DNA of 64,000 bases from positions 1,674,001 to 1,738,000 of the forward strand of contig BCKC01000004.1 in NCBI GenBank assembly GCA_001600455.1, written 5' to 3'. Numbering within the stretch: the stretch's first letter is position 1; every line of letters begins with the position of its first letter. Made by a program: the position numbers and the translations under genes. Of the stretch, positions 34,814 to 45,586 are shown piece by piece. The DNA comes from Endocalyx cinctus. Lineage: Eukaryota > Ascomycota > Sordariomycetes > Amphisphaeriales > Apiosporaceae. The notes under the pieces were generated by a model. The model ran no database searches. It was not told the DNA's origin and was given only the letters and a program-made list of their open reading frames with translations.

Positions 34814-35645
34814 TCAGTTAACGGCGCAAGAGTAAGCCGAGGTAGTCAAGACACCATCGGTACCGGTGAAAGGCTCGGTACCGGCGCCCAAGCTCTGGAG
34901 GTACTGGCTGGTGGACAAGCCCTGGTCGCTGGCGAGGTAGTCGATGAACTCCTTGAGGTCCCCGCTGAAGCTGGTCTGCTCGCTGCTCGCGACGAAGCTG
35001 TAGACCTGCATGTTCCCGTTCAGGCCGTAGTACAGGTTCCAGCTGACGCCGGCCACGGTCGGCGTCGCGATGGTGCTGCCGGTCGAGGAGATGGGTCCGG
35101 CGCCCCCGAGCGCCGCCAGCCAGATCATCACCTCGTACTCGGCGGATCCGCCGGTCGACGAGGACGTGAACATGTCGTACGCGACGTTGGCGATGATGTC
35201 GCTGCCGCCGTAGCTATAATTTTCGCCTTGTTAGAGACCAGAAAAAAAGGGATGGGATTTATAGATATGGAACATATATATATGTGTGTGTGTTTCCTTA
35301 CCTCCAAGACCAGCTCGAGGGGATGCTAGATATGGCGGACAACTGCGCCGAGGTGAAGGAAACCACGGCGTTGGCGTACGACTTGACGTCGTACTCGCCA
35401 CCGGACCAGGACCAGGAGGTGGACCAGGCCAGGCTGTCACCGTTCATGCCATCGACGGTGGTGCACTGGCTTCCGGAGCCGTTGTCCTGGCCCCAGAGGT
35501 TGTTGTAGACAGTGTAAGTGCCCGTCTCGACAGAGTCCCACTGGCCGCAGAAGGTGGTCGCCCGCTTGTCGACGGTGGGGGTGGGCGTCGCGATGACCGC
35601 GCCGAAGAGGGCGGCTGCTGAACCGGCTAAGAGGGTAGACTTCAT
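34814..35645 (-). CDS. Secreted GH12 endo-beta-1,4-glucanase / xyloglucanase
   Basis: Two exons (35645-35302, 35213-34814) encode 247 residues, the usual length for a GH12 enzyme without a binding module. A signal peptide ([18 protein letters not shown]) is followed by a short propeptide ending DKR, then the mature start [20 protein letters not shown] and [16 protein letters not shown]12 landmarks follow: [47 protein letters not shown] with the likely nucleophile Glu, [18 protein letters not shown], and GAGTEPFTG with the likely acid/base Glu. GH12 enzymes cut beta-1,4-glucan or xyloglucan outside the cell. Substrate preference cannot be decided from the sequence. It lies tail-to-tail with the F-box-like gene, stop codons about 190 bases apart. 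Confidence 0.93.
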
Positions 35646-36682
35646 TTTTTTTTTTTGTTCTTTTTGCTTGTATAATCCTGCTTGTTGGACGGAAACGGGA
35701 GAGAAGAGAGAGTGTGTATGGCAATCTAAGCGAACTTGTTTCTTTTTATGAAGCCGCGTAATGGATCTCGTTTCGGCAGAATAGAACAGATGAAAAAAAA
35801 GGAGGCTCGAAATTTTTATTATTCTAATAAGAACAAGGGGGAATATACATATATGTTCTTTTTTCTCTCGAAATCTATCACTTACTTAGCCCTGGACCGC
35901 TTAGCCGGATACGACTTCATTTCCCCCATATTTTTTTGATTTCTGGAAGGATATATGCTTGTAGTGCACGATCGGATGGGACCATCTTGAAGGAAAATAA
36001 ACTCCCCATTACGTCTATTTCGGACCACTTTCCCCATCTATAGACTGTATTATACGTAGTAAAAGTTGCGAAACGAAGACAATAAGTACGAAGGAGAAAA
36101 GACAGAGAGAGAAAACAGTAATTAGCCAATGATAGTTCAAAGATTGACAAAAACTTCTAAAAAAACATTCCATCCACCGGGTTGGCTGATTGGTAAAAAC
36201 ATGGATATACGAATGCCGATCTGCGATGCGACTCTGCGCCATTGGCGGAATCTGAAAGGAAGGGGTTTTCCAATGGTATAAACTAGTGTAGGATAATCTA
36301 AAAGAAACGGCGGAGCAGGTACTGGCGTTTTCCGTGAATGGATTTCAGAAAAAAGCAAAACGTGCACTCTCTCTCCGCCGTAGATCATTACTGAAGTAGG
36401 GGAATAGGAGAGAAGCAGAGCTGGCTGGCTGGCAAGTGAAAGGTTGCGTTGACTAATTTATATCTTTGGACTTACCGCATGAAAAAATAGAATGAAACAT
36501 TCCCCAAAAATGATGTTATAAAGTAACACGAAATTCGGTATTTTCTATCATTATTACCCCGAAGTCTGAATAAAAATACTACAAAGTATATATCATAATA
36601 CGTACTCTGTCCGTACTATGTAGATATATGGATGACACTTTTAGTATTGTAGCAGGTAAATTAAGTCATTCCGTCTAAGGGT

Positions 36683-36707
36683 AAGGATACGATACTATCG
36701 TATCCTT
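36683..36707. repeat. Perfect 11 bp hairpin with outer inverted arms
   Basis: AAGGATACGAT (36683-36693) pairs perfectly with ATCGTATCCTT (36697-36707) around ACT. Outside it, GTCATTC (36665-36671) pairs with GAATGAC (36713-36719), giving a nested inverted repeat of about 55 bases. It lies about 570 bases upstream of the SDR start. Confidence 0.85.
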
Positions 36708-36738
36708 TTAATGAATGACATAATATAGTGATATGATA

Positions 36739-36762
36739 TGATAAGATAAGATAAGATGATAA
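36739..36762 (+). promoter_or_regulatory. Cluster of four HGATAR (GATA-factor) sites
   Basis: TGATAAG, AGATAAG, AGATAAG and TGATAAT overlap within 24 bases. HGATAR is the binding word of fungal GATA factors such as AreA/NIT2 and the white-collar proteins. The cluster is about 515 bases upstream of the SDR start codon. It may also be a simple ATAAG repeat. Function is inference. Confidence 0.5.
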
Positions 36763-37276
36763 TGAGACGATAGCTAATATACCCACTAGTTAACTACATG
36801 GTAAGTACTCCGTTGTTTTTCTTATGTCTTCATGGTATATGCGTAGAGATGGTGAGCTTTTTTAAGGTCTATTTCTCTAAGTATCAAAATACGAAAATAC
36901 TTCTTTAATATCTAGATATTTGGGTTTGATAATTAAGAGATGATGGATAGACATACTGTGTAGACCTTGCATAGTAAATCTTAACTAATGCTATAATTCT
37001 TTATCCTTGCTTGTTTTCCTGCTACTCAATTCGAACCTCGGCTTTTCTCCAACCAACCATTCTCACCCTCTCTGTTTCTTATTCCCAATTGAACTTAGCT
37101 GCTAAACTGCAATGACGATGTATCATCAACTGCACAAACGGATCAAGAGTAGATCCAGAAAGAAAGATCGCTAGGTGATACGGCAAAAATACGTCGTAGT
37201 CAATTCTGCTCTTTGAAACTATCATTTTATTACCCGCCTATTTCTTATCCCGAGAGACACACCAATCAAAAGGAAG

Positions 37277-38490
37277 ATGTCGGATGCGGCAAAGCAGAGG
37301 ATAGCGGCATTAGGCAACCAACTGTCCCCGCAAAACACCACCTCCAGCTTCGGTATACCGACTATCAAGAAGGTCGCCGGTAAATCTGCCGGTCCGAGAG
37401 TAGAAGGAAAGGTTATTATTATCACAGGTAAGTTTCCTATATATGTATTGCCTCCCTTAATTTCGAACAATTCATCAAGACTTTTTAAATTACGAATTGG
37501 TTTATTTGCTTAGAAGTTATATATCACTAACGCCTTTATCTTACCGCCCTATTTTAGGAGCGAACTCCATCCTCGGCATAGGTCGAGCGAGCGCGCACCA
37601 GTTCGCCGAAAACGGAGCGAAAGCCATCTATCTCTGCGACTACGTCGATACGAACCTAGAGACCCACAAGCGAGAAGTGACTTCGTTATATCCAAAAGTA
37701 GATGTGCACGTGCGACAGTTCGACGCCGCCGACGAATCCGCCCTGAAGGCCGTCGTCGACCATGCCCTACAGACGTACGGAAGGCTCGACGTCTTCTTCG
37801 CCAACGCCGGTATAACCGGCCCCATGGCCTCTTTCGTAGATACGGAGAAAGATGATTTTATGAAAGTCATGGAGACCAATTCTGCTAGGTGAGTTAGTAA
37901 AGTGGGGTAAAAAGGGTCTCTCTATCTCTCTCCTTTTCCCCTATGTGTTTCCCTAGTGATGCATAAATAAAGTATTTCGGCCTTGCAACGGAAGCTTCTA
38001 ACTCTGTCCTTCGTCGCCGCACGTAAAATGTAGCGTATTCCTCGCGGCTAAACACGCCGCCCCGGCCATGACCAAGACGTCGACGGAGAAGCCGGTCGGG
38101 TCCGGCAGCATCATATGCACCGCCTCGGTCGCCGGGCTGCGGTCGAACGCGGGCACCGCCGCGTACTCGGCCTCCAAGGCGGCCGTCGTCTCCCTGGCGC
38201 AGAGCATCTCGTACCAGCTCGTCGGCACCGGCGTTCGCATCAACGCCATCTGCCCCGGCCTGATCGAGACGGGCATGACGGCGCCCACCTTCGAGGCCGC
38301 CCGCGCCCGCGGTACCGAGAGGAAGATCGGCCAGCTCAACCCGCTCAAGCGGAGCGGCCACGCCGACGAGATCGCTCGCGTCGCCCTATTCCTGGGCAGC
38401 GACGAGGCCAGCTACGTAAACGGTCAGGCTTGGGCCATCGACGGCGGTCTCAGCGCGGGACACCCATTTGTTCCTGGAAAAATGGCTTGA
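37277..38490 (+). CDS. Short-chain dehydrogenase/reductase (SDR)
   Basis: Three exons (37277-37427, 37558-37888, 38034-38490) encode 312 residues. After a 45-residue leader comes the Rossmann core: [20 protein letters not shown] (cofactor loop TG-x5-GIG, two residues longer than the usual TG-x3-GxG), LCDYV at the acidic end of beta-2 (suggesting NAD preference), [13 protein letters not shown] (NAG motif), [11 protein letters not shown] (catalytic Ser), [10 protein letters not shown] (YxxxK) and [13 protein letters not shown]. The C-terminus [20 protein letters not shown], then GQAWAIDGG, is typical of classical SDRs. Its substrate is unknown. The second intron interrupts the gene just before [11 protein letters not shown], and exon 3 is much more GC-rich than exons 1 and 2. 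It starts a run of redox genes continuing to 45.4 kb. Confidence 0.9.
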
Positions 38491-39794
38491 AAAAAATAAA
38501 TAAAAAAAACTACCCAAGACTTTTTTTTTAAAATTAGCTTTTGAAACGTTGTTACGAATGCGATTCTCATAACACAAATCAATCTATGTAACGTATTTGA
38601 GCCATTAGATGCAAAATTTTCCACCTTCATGACTTTTGCCGTCGTTATTATGGTGTTGCGCGGCCTTACCAAGGCATGAAGTTTATCGAGCTCCCTAATT
38701 AGGCTCGATTAACTCTCCACTTAAACCCAGATCGGTTTCATGATGATATATATCCTCGCGCTCATTGGTCGTTCATATTTCCATTCCTATGAGCCTCCTC
38801 CACAAAATAATCTTTGTATGGAGAAATAGCTAGGTCATGGTTGGCATCTACTTATCAGATAGACGGGTCCAACCCGTACAATCTATCCGTCTAACTGCCT
38901 CCCCGTACCCTGCCTTCAAAATATGCTCAAGGGATTCTGTTCTTCTCGTTCTGAATTGTCACGTTCTTGGCTTCTTGGCACTCACATAAAACCCCCGGAA
39001 GTGTGCATGGTGCCGCGTAAGTGTCTCCCACTTCCCGCATCAGATGTATGGTTCAGTATGATTGAAGCCTTTGATTAAATGTTACCTGCCGCTCGCTCCC
39101 TGGCCCCCCAAGAAATCTTTGTTCTTGAGATCAAGTTGAATTTGCGCCAATGGAGCCTCTCCTGCCGCTTCCTGATTGTAAAGCCGATTTCCTCATTGGC
39201 CCCTTCATGATCCATGCACCGCAAGTCCTAGGAAGATCTCTGCCTGCCAACTGCACATGAATGACGATCCACCCTGTGCCCTGAGGGTGGATCCTCCCTT
39301 GTTTGTGTGCAACTTAAGGCACGGAGAGTCATTCACGCGGGTCTTACCGTTGGAGGATGAATAGGATCGTTCAGAATGAAGAGATTCGGTCAATCACCGG
39401 CATCGACACGCTTTGCATCTCGAGGGGCGAAGCGCTTGGGGAACCTCCTGCCTTAAGCATGGTAGGCAGAAATTGCGTGATCTGCAACTGTCTCTGAAAG
39501 CGTTCATGGTCGACGGAATTGCGTGATATGCATTCTCTGGATTTGTTCATGAGCGCCGAAAGGCTATGATACATGCTGACGACGGGAAAGGGCTTGGCCT
39601 TTTTTCTTTATTCGGTTCTCCCTCGTCGACCTAAGGTCTTGGGAGGCGAAACGACGGATATATTTAAGACGGGCTCACGTCCTCGAGGAGATTCTCTTTT
39701 ATTCTTTTTGCTAGCTGAACTCTACACCTTCATTTTCCAGAGTCTTTCTTTTATATAACCCTTCCAGAAACTTCACTGCTTGTTTCTTGTCAAA
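38491..39794. other. Intergenic region upstream of the intradiol dioxygenase
   Basis: About 1.3 kb with no gene, containing the 3' UTR of the SDR and the promoter of the dioxygenase. A TATATAA box lies at 39752-39758, 37 bases before the ATG, with pyrimidine-rich sequence between them. The start context CAAAATGG is favourable for translation. Confidence 0.65.
39752..39758 (+). promoter_or_regulatory. TATA box of the intradiol dioxygenase gene
   Basis: TATATAA lies 37 bases upstream of the start codon, which leaves room for only a very short leader. The strongly C-ending codon use of the gene suggests high expression. The box-like word is seen; the promoter role is inference. Confidence 0.45.
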
Positions 39795-41069
39795 ATGGTC
39801 AACGCACGCAACATCGCCGCCTCCTTGGCTTTCTCGTCCCTTCTCGGGGCCACCCTCGCTCACCCCGGTGAGGGCGCTGACCACGTTAAGCGCGAGCTTG
39901 CCGCCCTCAAGGATGCCCGCCCCATCGCTCGTCGCGCTCTCAACAAGTGCGCCGGCTCTGCCAACGCGGCTGCCATCAAGGCCCGCGCTGTCGCTCGTCG
40001 TGCCGCCGCTGCTCAGGCTCTCCGTGAGAAGCGTGGCCTTATGAGCGGTAAGTGATTATTAATACTATTTTCTTCCTTCTCGTATCCTCTCGCACACCGA
40101 CTCTCGAGGGAGAACAAGATAAGCTAATAATTGGTTTGATATCAATGTAGTGCCCATGAAGTCCAAGCGTGACCAGACCGCTTTGGAGGAGTGGATGACC
40201 GTCGACCACGATACCTCGGATCTTGGCTACGACCTCGACACCACCACCGACGTTATCTTCTCCGGAAACTCGACCTGCACTCTGGTTCCCGAAGTTACCA
40301 TCGGACCCTACTGGGTCGAGGGTGAACTCATCAGGGTAAGAACACGCACCCGTAGCATCTTGAGCTACAGTTATATATATATATAAATACGACGGCCACA
40401 GAAATTTGCTAACGCGAGATGATTTAGGCCGACCTTACCGACGGCCAGACTGGTGTCCCTCTCCACCTGGACCTCCAGTACATCGACATCAACACCTGCG
40501 AGCCCATCCCCGACATGTTGGTCGACGCCTGGGCCTGCAACGCCACCGGTGTATACTCTGGTGTCTCCGCCACCGGCCAGGGTGGTCTCGACACGACCCA
40601 CGGCCGCGGCGTCCAGATCACGGACGCGGACGGCGTGGCCCAGTTCGACACCGTCTTCCCGGGCCACTACACCGGACGCACGCCCCACATCCACATGAAG
40701 AGCACCGAGGAGGCCACCATGTACGACAACGGCACTTACTCGGCCGGCAACACCAACCACATCGGCCAGCTCTTCTTCGACCAGGACCTCATCTACGAGG
40801 TCGAGACCTACGAGCCCTACACCACCAACACCCAGTCCCTCACCCTCAACAGCGAGGACGGCATCGACGCCGAGACCGCCACCGCCGACTACGACCCCTT
40901 CGTCGACTACGTCCGCCTCGGCTCCACCCTCGACGACGGTCTCCTCGCCTGGCTCACCGTCTTCGTCGACACTACCGCTAGCTACGAGGCTCAGGCCGCC
41001 GCCCACTACTACGAGGACGGCGGTGTCTCCACCGGTAACGGCGGTGGTCCCCCCGGCGGGTCGCAGTAA
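39795..41069 (+). CDS. Secreted intradiol ring-cleavage dioxygenase
   Basis: Three exons (39795-40047, 40151-40335, 40428-41069) encode 359 residues. A signal peptide (VNARNIAASLAFSSLLGATL, cut near AHPGEG) precedes an Ala/Arg-rich propeptide ending near EKRG. The catalytic part has CTLVPEVTIGPYWVEGELIR, LDLQYIDINTCEPIPDMLVD, AWACNATGVYSGV, TVFPGHYTGRTPHIHMK and IGQLFFDQDL. In this family Fe(III) is held by two Tyr and two His; the likely ligands here are the Tyr of VYSG and HYTG and the paired His of PHIH. A Gly/Pro-rich tail ends the protein. Extracellular enzymes of this type cleave catechol-like aromatics such as lignin breakdown products. Codon use is strongly biased to C-ending codons, suggesting high expression. 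It sits next to other oxidoreductases. Confidence 0.93.
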
Positions 41070-41610
41070 ATTTGTTTTTGAATAAATAAATAAAACTGCG
41101 ATCTAGTCCCTGATCTTGGGCTCCTGAATATTGGCGATGAAAGACCAGATAAAAAGAAATAAGTAAAAGGAGGACGTTATTTTTAATGGAGGGTTTCTAT
41201 TGTATATATAGAGTTCTGTTCTTTTATATCCTTTCTCTCGGATGGAAGAAAAGACGTAAATAGAAAATACTGTCATTACCGTATATTTTAACTATTCATA
41301 ATAAGGTTTCTTGCCCCGTAAAAGTGAGCTATTATATGCTAAAAAGCAACGCCAGAATAATCTTCAAAATGCCCTTTTTTATTTCTCTCTCATTAGAAAA
41401 GAGATTATTTCATTTGGAAATTCTGAGAAATAGTTTCACGATTAAAACTATTCCACGAACTAGTTCATCGCTGGTATCATATCATTAAATTGAAGTCTTG
41501 TAAATTACCTCTAAAACGTATTAAGTCCGTAAAGGTACCTTTCCCGTATTTATCATGACATAGCCAACTCCCACATATCTCCCCTTTGAAAAAAAAAAAG
41601 CCACCCAATT

Positions 41611-41641
<31 letters not shown>
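41070..41641. other. Convergent 3' region with a CT microsatellite
   Basis: AT-rich 3' UTR DNA of the dioxygenase. It ends in a (CT)n tract at 41611-41643 that runs right up to the stop codon of the minus-strand mpaB-like gene, so that gene's 3' UTR would begin with a purine-only GA repeat. Confidence 0.7.

Positions 41642-41643
<2 letters not shown>
41611..41643. repeat. (CT)n microsatellite abutting a stop codon
   Basis: About 16 CT units with one TA interruption, touching the TAG of the mpaB-like gene on the minus strand. Length changes here would not alter the protein but could alter the transcript end. Confidence 0.9.
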
Positions 41644-41644
<1 letters not shown>

Positions 41645-43093
41645 AACCAACGGCAACGTCTGCCCACCGTCCCCCAAAGCCGCCAAATGCGGACACCCCC
41701 CCTGCGCCGCCCTCCTCTCCGCCAACTGCTCCCTAATCTTGCTCATCTCCTCCTTCCCCTTCCCGCGCATATTATCGGGCCCGACCTCGGCGATGTGGTA
41801 TCCGTCCGGGTGGTACGCGGCGCCGCCGTCGCCCGGGAGGAGGCCGCGCCAGAGCCAGCGCGTGCGCAGGGCCTCGAACCCCCAGCGGGAGGTCAACCCG
41901 GGCTTGACGTACCACGGGTGCGCGACGTACTGCGTCGCGTAGTATTTCCCCGTCGACGGGTCCGGCGCGTCGCTGAAGTACTTGACCCTCGCGAAGGACG
42001 GCCGCGGCAGGTGCAGGTGGCGCAGGATCCAGGCGCGGACGCCGAGGACGAAGGACATGGTGCGGCGGTGGACGGGGTTAGGTTCGGGGATTCTGGGGGG
42101 GGGATGGGTTAGTTGAGGTGTTACTTCCGTAAAGAGTTCAAAAAAGAAATTTACCTCATCGCGGTCCGAAGCCTATCTTCCAACAGCGCGCTCACGAGCT
42201 TCAGGACGAAACCGCGCCACTTCACCGGCGTATTAAAGAGTATGATATTTATCGTCCCCCAAGCGAGCTTCTCGTTCGAATCGGCGGGGACCATATAATT
42301 CTCCTCGTACGCCTCGCACCACCTCTCCAGAGCCTCCAACCAGCCCAAGCCATCCTCGTAGTGTTTTCCCTTATACGGGTCCAGGAGGACGTCGCACGGG
42401 ATATCCATAGCGTCGCCCATGTCGCGCCAGAAGACGCCGAGGGCGCACCGCTCGATCTCCGTCAAGGAGCGCCACTCGTGCCGGGCCGTCCACCGACCGG
42501 GCTCGAGCGCGAACAGGCCTAGAGTATATAACATGTCCTCGTTCGAGATCTTGCCGGCTTTGCGGTACCGCTCGTGCAGGTAGTTCATCCGCGCGACGCC
42601 CTCGAACTTGCGGTCCGAATCCGGCGAGTTGAGCACGAACTCGCTCACTAGCACGCCCGTGTCCGTCGCGCGCTTCGAGGCCGTCGTGTCGCTCGCTAGC
42701 TGGCCCGTCGTCACTAGGAGCTTGGAGATCGTGGGTATACCGTACGTCTTTTTTTTTTCCGACATTAGTACTTTACGATTTTTTAAAACGACATCTAAAA
42801 AAAAAAAAAAAAAAAAAGAAATTGACACATACTTTAAACAGCGCGAAGAAAACCGCGGCGGAGAAAATAGTAGGAAACTCGAGCTCCGTCATATCCTTGA
42901 GGATCGGCCACGCGTCTTCCACCTTCATGTTGACGAACGCTCCCCTCTCCCGGGATCCGTACTTCTTCTCGAAGGTCCGGAGGAAGCCGTCCCGGCGCCG
43001 GTACCGGAGGGCGCGCACCAGCACCAGGTACGCGGCCACGGCGCTCGGGACGTAGACCCGGGGATTTTTTAAGGGCGAGGGAATACTGTTCAT
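41642..43093 (-). CDS. mpaB-like ER-bound oxygenase (DUF2236 / rubber-oxygenase family)
   Basis: Three exons (43093-42833, 42747-42155, 42092-41642) encode 434 residues. Near the N-terminus VYVPSAVAAYLVLVRAL is a likely membrane anchor. LEFPTIFSAAVFFALFKTYG then opens the catalytic part, which includes TASKRATDTGVLVSEFVLN, NYLHERYRKAGKISNEDMLY, TLGLFALEPGRW and GVFWRDMGDAMDIP, the usual DUF2236 pattern. KWRGFVLKLVSALLEDRLR precedes the last exon. The family includes MpaB, which oxidatively cleaves the farnesyl chain in mycophenolic acid synthesis, and bacterial latex-clearing haem enzymes; the substrate here is unknown. Acceptor choice for intron 1 is less certain, because the intron is almost all T and two earlier AGs exist; the chosen one restores KTYGIP. 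The stop codon adjoins a CT microsatellite. Confidence 0.85.
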
Positions 43094-43876
43094 GGCTGAT
43101 TGATATGGCGGATGAAGAAATGAGAAGAAAAGGGGAGAAATGAAGCAGGAAAGGAAACCAAATTAAAAAAGAAGTTTTTAAGAGAGAATTTCAATATAAA
43201 CAACGAGACTCATATATCACGCAGAACATCTAATATCCAATTATTATCCTCGACGGAATCATCGGGAGGGATATGACATTTACGATTAACTTCACCTTGG
43301 TAATATATAAAATTATATATTATAAGTAATTAACTATGTCTCAGTAACGTCAGATAACCAGAAATTTATCATATCTTCCTTCAGCCAATTGATACCACTG
43401 GTACATAGAGGTTTTTCTTTATTTAATCCCTTTTTTGCCTCTATCACAATCGAAAGACGTGACTGGGTTACCGTATCGGGCAAGGAAATGCATTTGGGTT
43501 TGGGGAACGTCCAAGCCGAACCCCTCAGCCAAGAAGTATACCGAGGCACGTAGGTCTTTTGTCCCCTTGACATCACATCACACTGACTCCTCGGTCACAA
43601 ACTTAACCAAATTTCTTTGTTTATAGGATACCAAAGTTTTATATTTTATATTAAGGTGAATGATTACTACGTTGTTGTTTTTCTTCGGATAAGGTGAGCG
43701 TATACAGCATGAAAATACGGGGCGACTCACTCCCGACCGAGGTCCGACTTGACGGGTACATACATACCGGATCGGAAGAAGGTCTGGATACCGCACGTAT
43801 TGCGATGAACACAAAGATTATATATATTGTACATATTAAAGCTTTTTTCTTCCTGCTTTTTTTTTCAGAGATCTAA

Positions 43877-43935
<59 letters not shown>

Positions 43936-44723
43936 CTTATTCGTGTTCTAAGTAACTAATGATTAGAATAATTATAAAAATAGAAAAAAAAAGACTAAAT
44001 CAACTTTTTCCTTCCTAAGCCCTAATAATGCAAAATGCCTTCTTCTTTTGATTAGGGTAATGCGTATATAATAGATTCTGCTTATGAAAATATAATCAAT
44101 TCATTATTTTCTATACCATCCCAAGAAGTTTATTTTATTGTTCTGCTATGTTCTGTTCTGTTGTGTCCTGTCCTGTTCCATGTGTATATATATCTATTCC
44201 ATGCTTTTATAATCCCAAAGCCAGTACTCATAAAATAAATTAACCGTCAGATTTTAAGTCCATCCGGAAGTCATTTCCGCCGAGTCATCTCGTTAGTGGC
44301 TGAGATGAGACGGACTAGACGGTAGGACGCTTTTAGTGTAGTTAACGTACCCACATGCGGTGAGAAATTAGCTGAGCCACCCGGCCGAGTCGATATACCT
44401 TCGGCTCCGTGCCCTTCCGCTCATCATGTTGTTATTATGTCGTCGATGCTCTCATTAGTGCTTAGGAAGAGATTATATAAATCTCTTAGTTAAGTCCTCT
44501 CAATATATGTTTTTCTAGATATCATCTTTCTTTTTCATCTCGCTCTCTCAAAAGTAACACTCATATCTTATTTTCACTCCATATCTCCCAAGAACACACA
44601 CACACACACATATATAGACACACAGACATCATAATCGTAATCATCATCATCCTCATTACAGAAAATCTTCATTAGTCGAAAATATATCAACATCGAAAGA
44701 GAGAAAAAAAAAAACCAGCAAAT
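43094..44723. promoter_or_regulatory. Divergent upstream region between the mpaB-like and NmrA-like genes
   Basis: About 1.6 kb, AT-rich, between divergent start codons. It contains a long AC/AT microsatellite (43878-43935) and a shorter AC run near 44595. The last 100 bases before the NmrA-like start are CA- and A-rich. Short ORFs here have no family signature. Confidence 0.55.
43878..43935. repeat. (AC)n(AT)n compound microsatellite
   Basis: About 21 AC units run into about seven AT units. Uninterrupted, so probably length-variable between strains. Confidence 0.95.
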
Positions 44724-45431
44724 ATGCATATACTCGTGCTCGGCGGTAGCGGACGAACCGGTCAGCTCGTCGTTCGCGACGCGTTATCGAGGGGATACGC
44801 CGTCACGGCTTTAGCGCGGTCCCGGCCTCTCTTCCCCGTCGAGCCGCAACCGAACCTCACCGTCGTCGAGGGGACGCCGTTGAAGCGGGCCGACATCGCC
44901 GGCGCCTTCGCGGCCTCGGAAAGGGACCCCGTATCCGCCGTCGTCGTCGCCCTGAGCGTCAAGCGCGCCTCCGACTCCCCCTTCGCCGCGCCTCTACCGG
45001 ATTCCCCCAAACGGTTCATGGCCGATTCCGTGGCCAACGCCGTCGCCGAGATGCGCGAACACGAGCGCCGCGCGGGGACCAAAGCGAGGATAGTTATCAT
45101 GAGCTCGCTCGGCGTCGGTGAGAGCTACGCCAACATGAACTGTCTATTCAAACTTATGTTTAGCTACACAAATATGAAGCATGGTCTAGTGGACCATAAC
45201 GACGTGGATCGAGAAACGCGGAAACAGGCCGCGGCCGGGGGTGTTGATTTTGTATTGGTACGACCGTGCATTCTTGCCGAGGGAGAGGCTCTCGACATCA
45301 AGACCTTTCCCGATGACGGACAGGGTATTAGCTTCGTACCAAAAATCACGAGATCGAGTGTAGCAAAATTCTTGCTTAATGCTTGCGAGGGTGACGAGTT
45401 TTTAGGACAGTGTCCAATCATCTCTAATTAA
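44724..45431 (+). CDS. NmrA-like NAD(P)-binding protein (atypical SDR)
   Basis: A single-exon gene of 235 residues. The N-terminus MHILVLGGSGRTGQLVVRDA contains the GGSGRTG dinucleotide loop (GxxGxxG) with ALSRGYAVTALAR after it. ARIVIMSSLGVGESYANMNC corresponds to the central strand and active-site region of atypical SDRs, and VDFVLVRPCILAEGEA to the conserved RP segment. It lacks the classical YxxxK pair, as expected for NmrA-like/NAD(P)H-binding proteins, which act as reductases or redox sensors. It is convergent with the Zn2Cys6 regulator, stop codons about 155 bases apart. Codons in the first 450 bases are much more GC-rich than in the last 250. Confidence 0.85.
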   Translation: MHILVLGGSGRTGQLVVRDALSRGYAVTALARSRPLFPVEPQPNLTVVEGTPLKRADIAGAFAASERDPVSAVVVALSVKRASDSPFAAPLPDSPKRFMADSVANAVAEMREHERRAGTKARIVIMSSLGVGESYANMNCLFKLMFSYTNMKHGLVDHNDVDRETRKQAAAGGVDFVLVRPCILAEGEALDIKTFPDDGQGISFVPKITRSSVAKFLLNACEGDEFLGQCPIISN

Positions 45432-45586
45432 TATCATCGAGAGGAGTGTTTTCAGAGACAGAATTTGGGAAGTGGCATTGGTAGATGACCTGTCTGGTTC
45501 TTGGTATTGAGGGAAGTAATAGTGTAAATGTTATAAATGTTATGATAGAGCTTTCAAAATAAATCTTGTTTTTTTCCCGTTCAAGA

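Larger units (their letters stand above)
35646..37276. promoter_or_regulatory. Divergent upstream region between the GH12 and SDR genes
   Basis: About 1.6 kb between divergent start codons, AT-rich, with no supportable gene. It holds a perfect 25-base hairpin at 36683-36707 and a run of GATA-factor sites at 36739-36762, both nearer the SDR gene. GH12 expression signals should lie just above 35645, where there is a T-rich stretch right before the ATG on the coding strand's complement. Confidence 0.5.
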
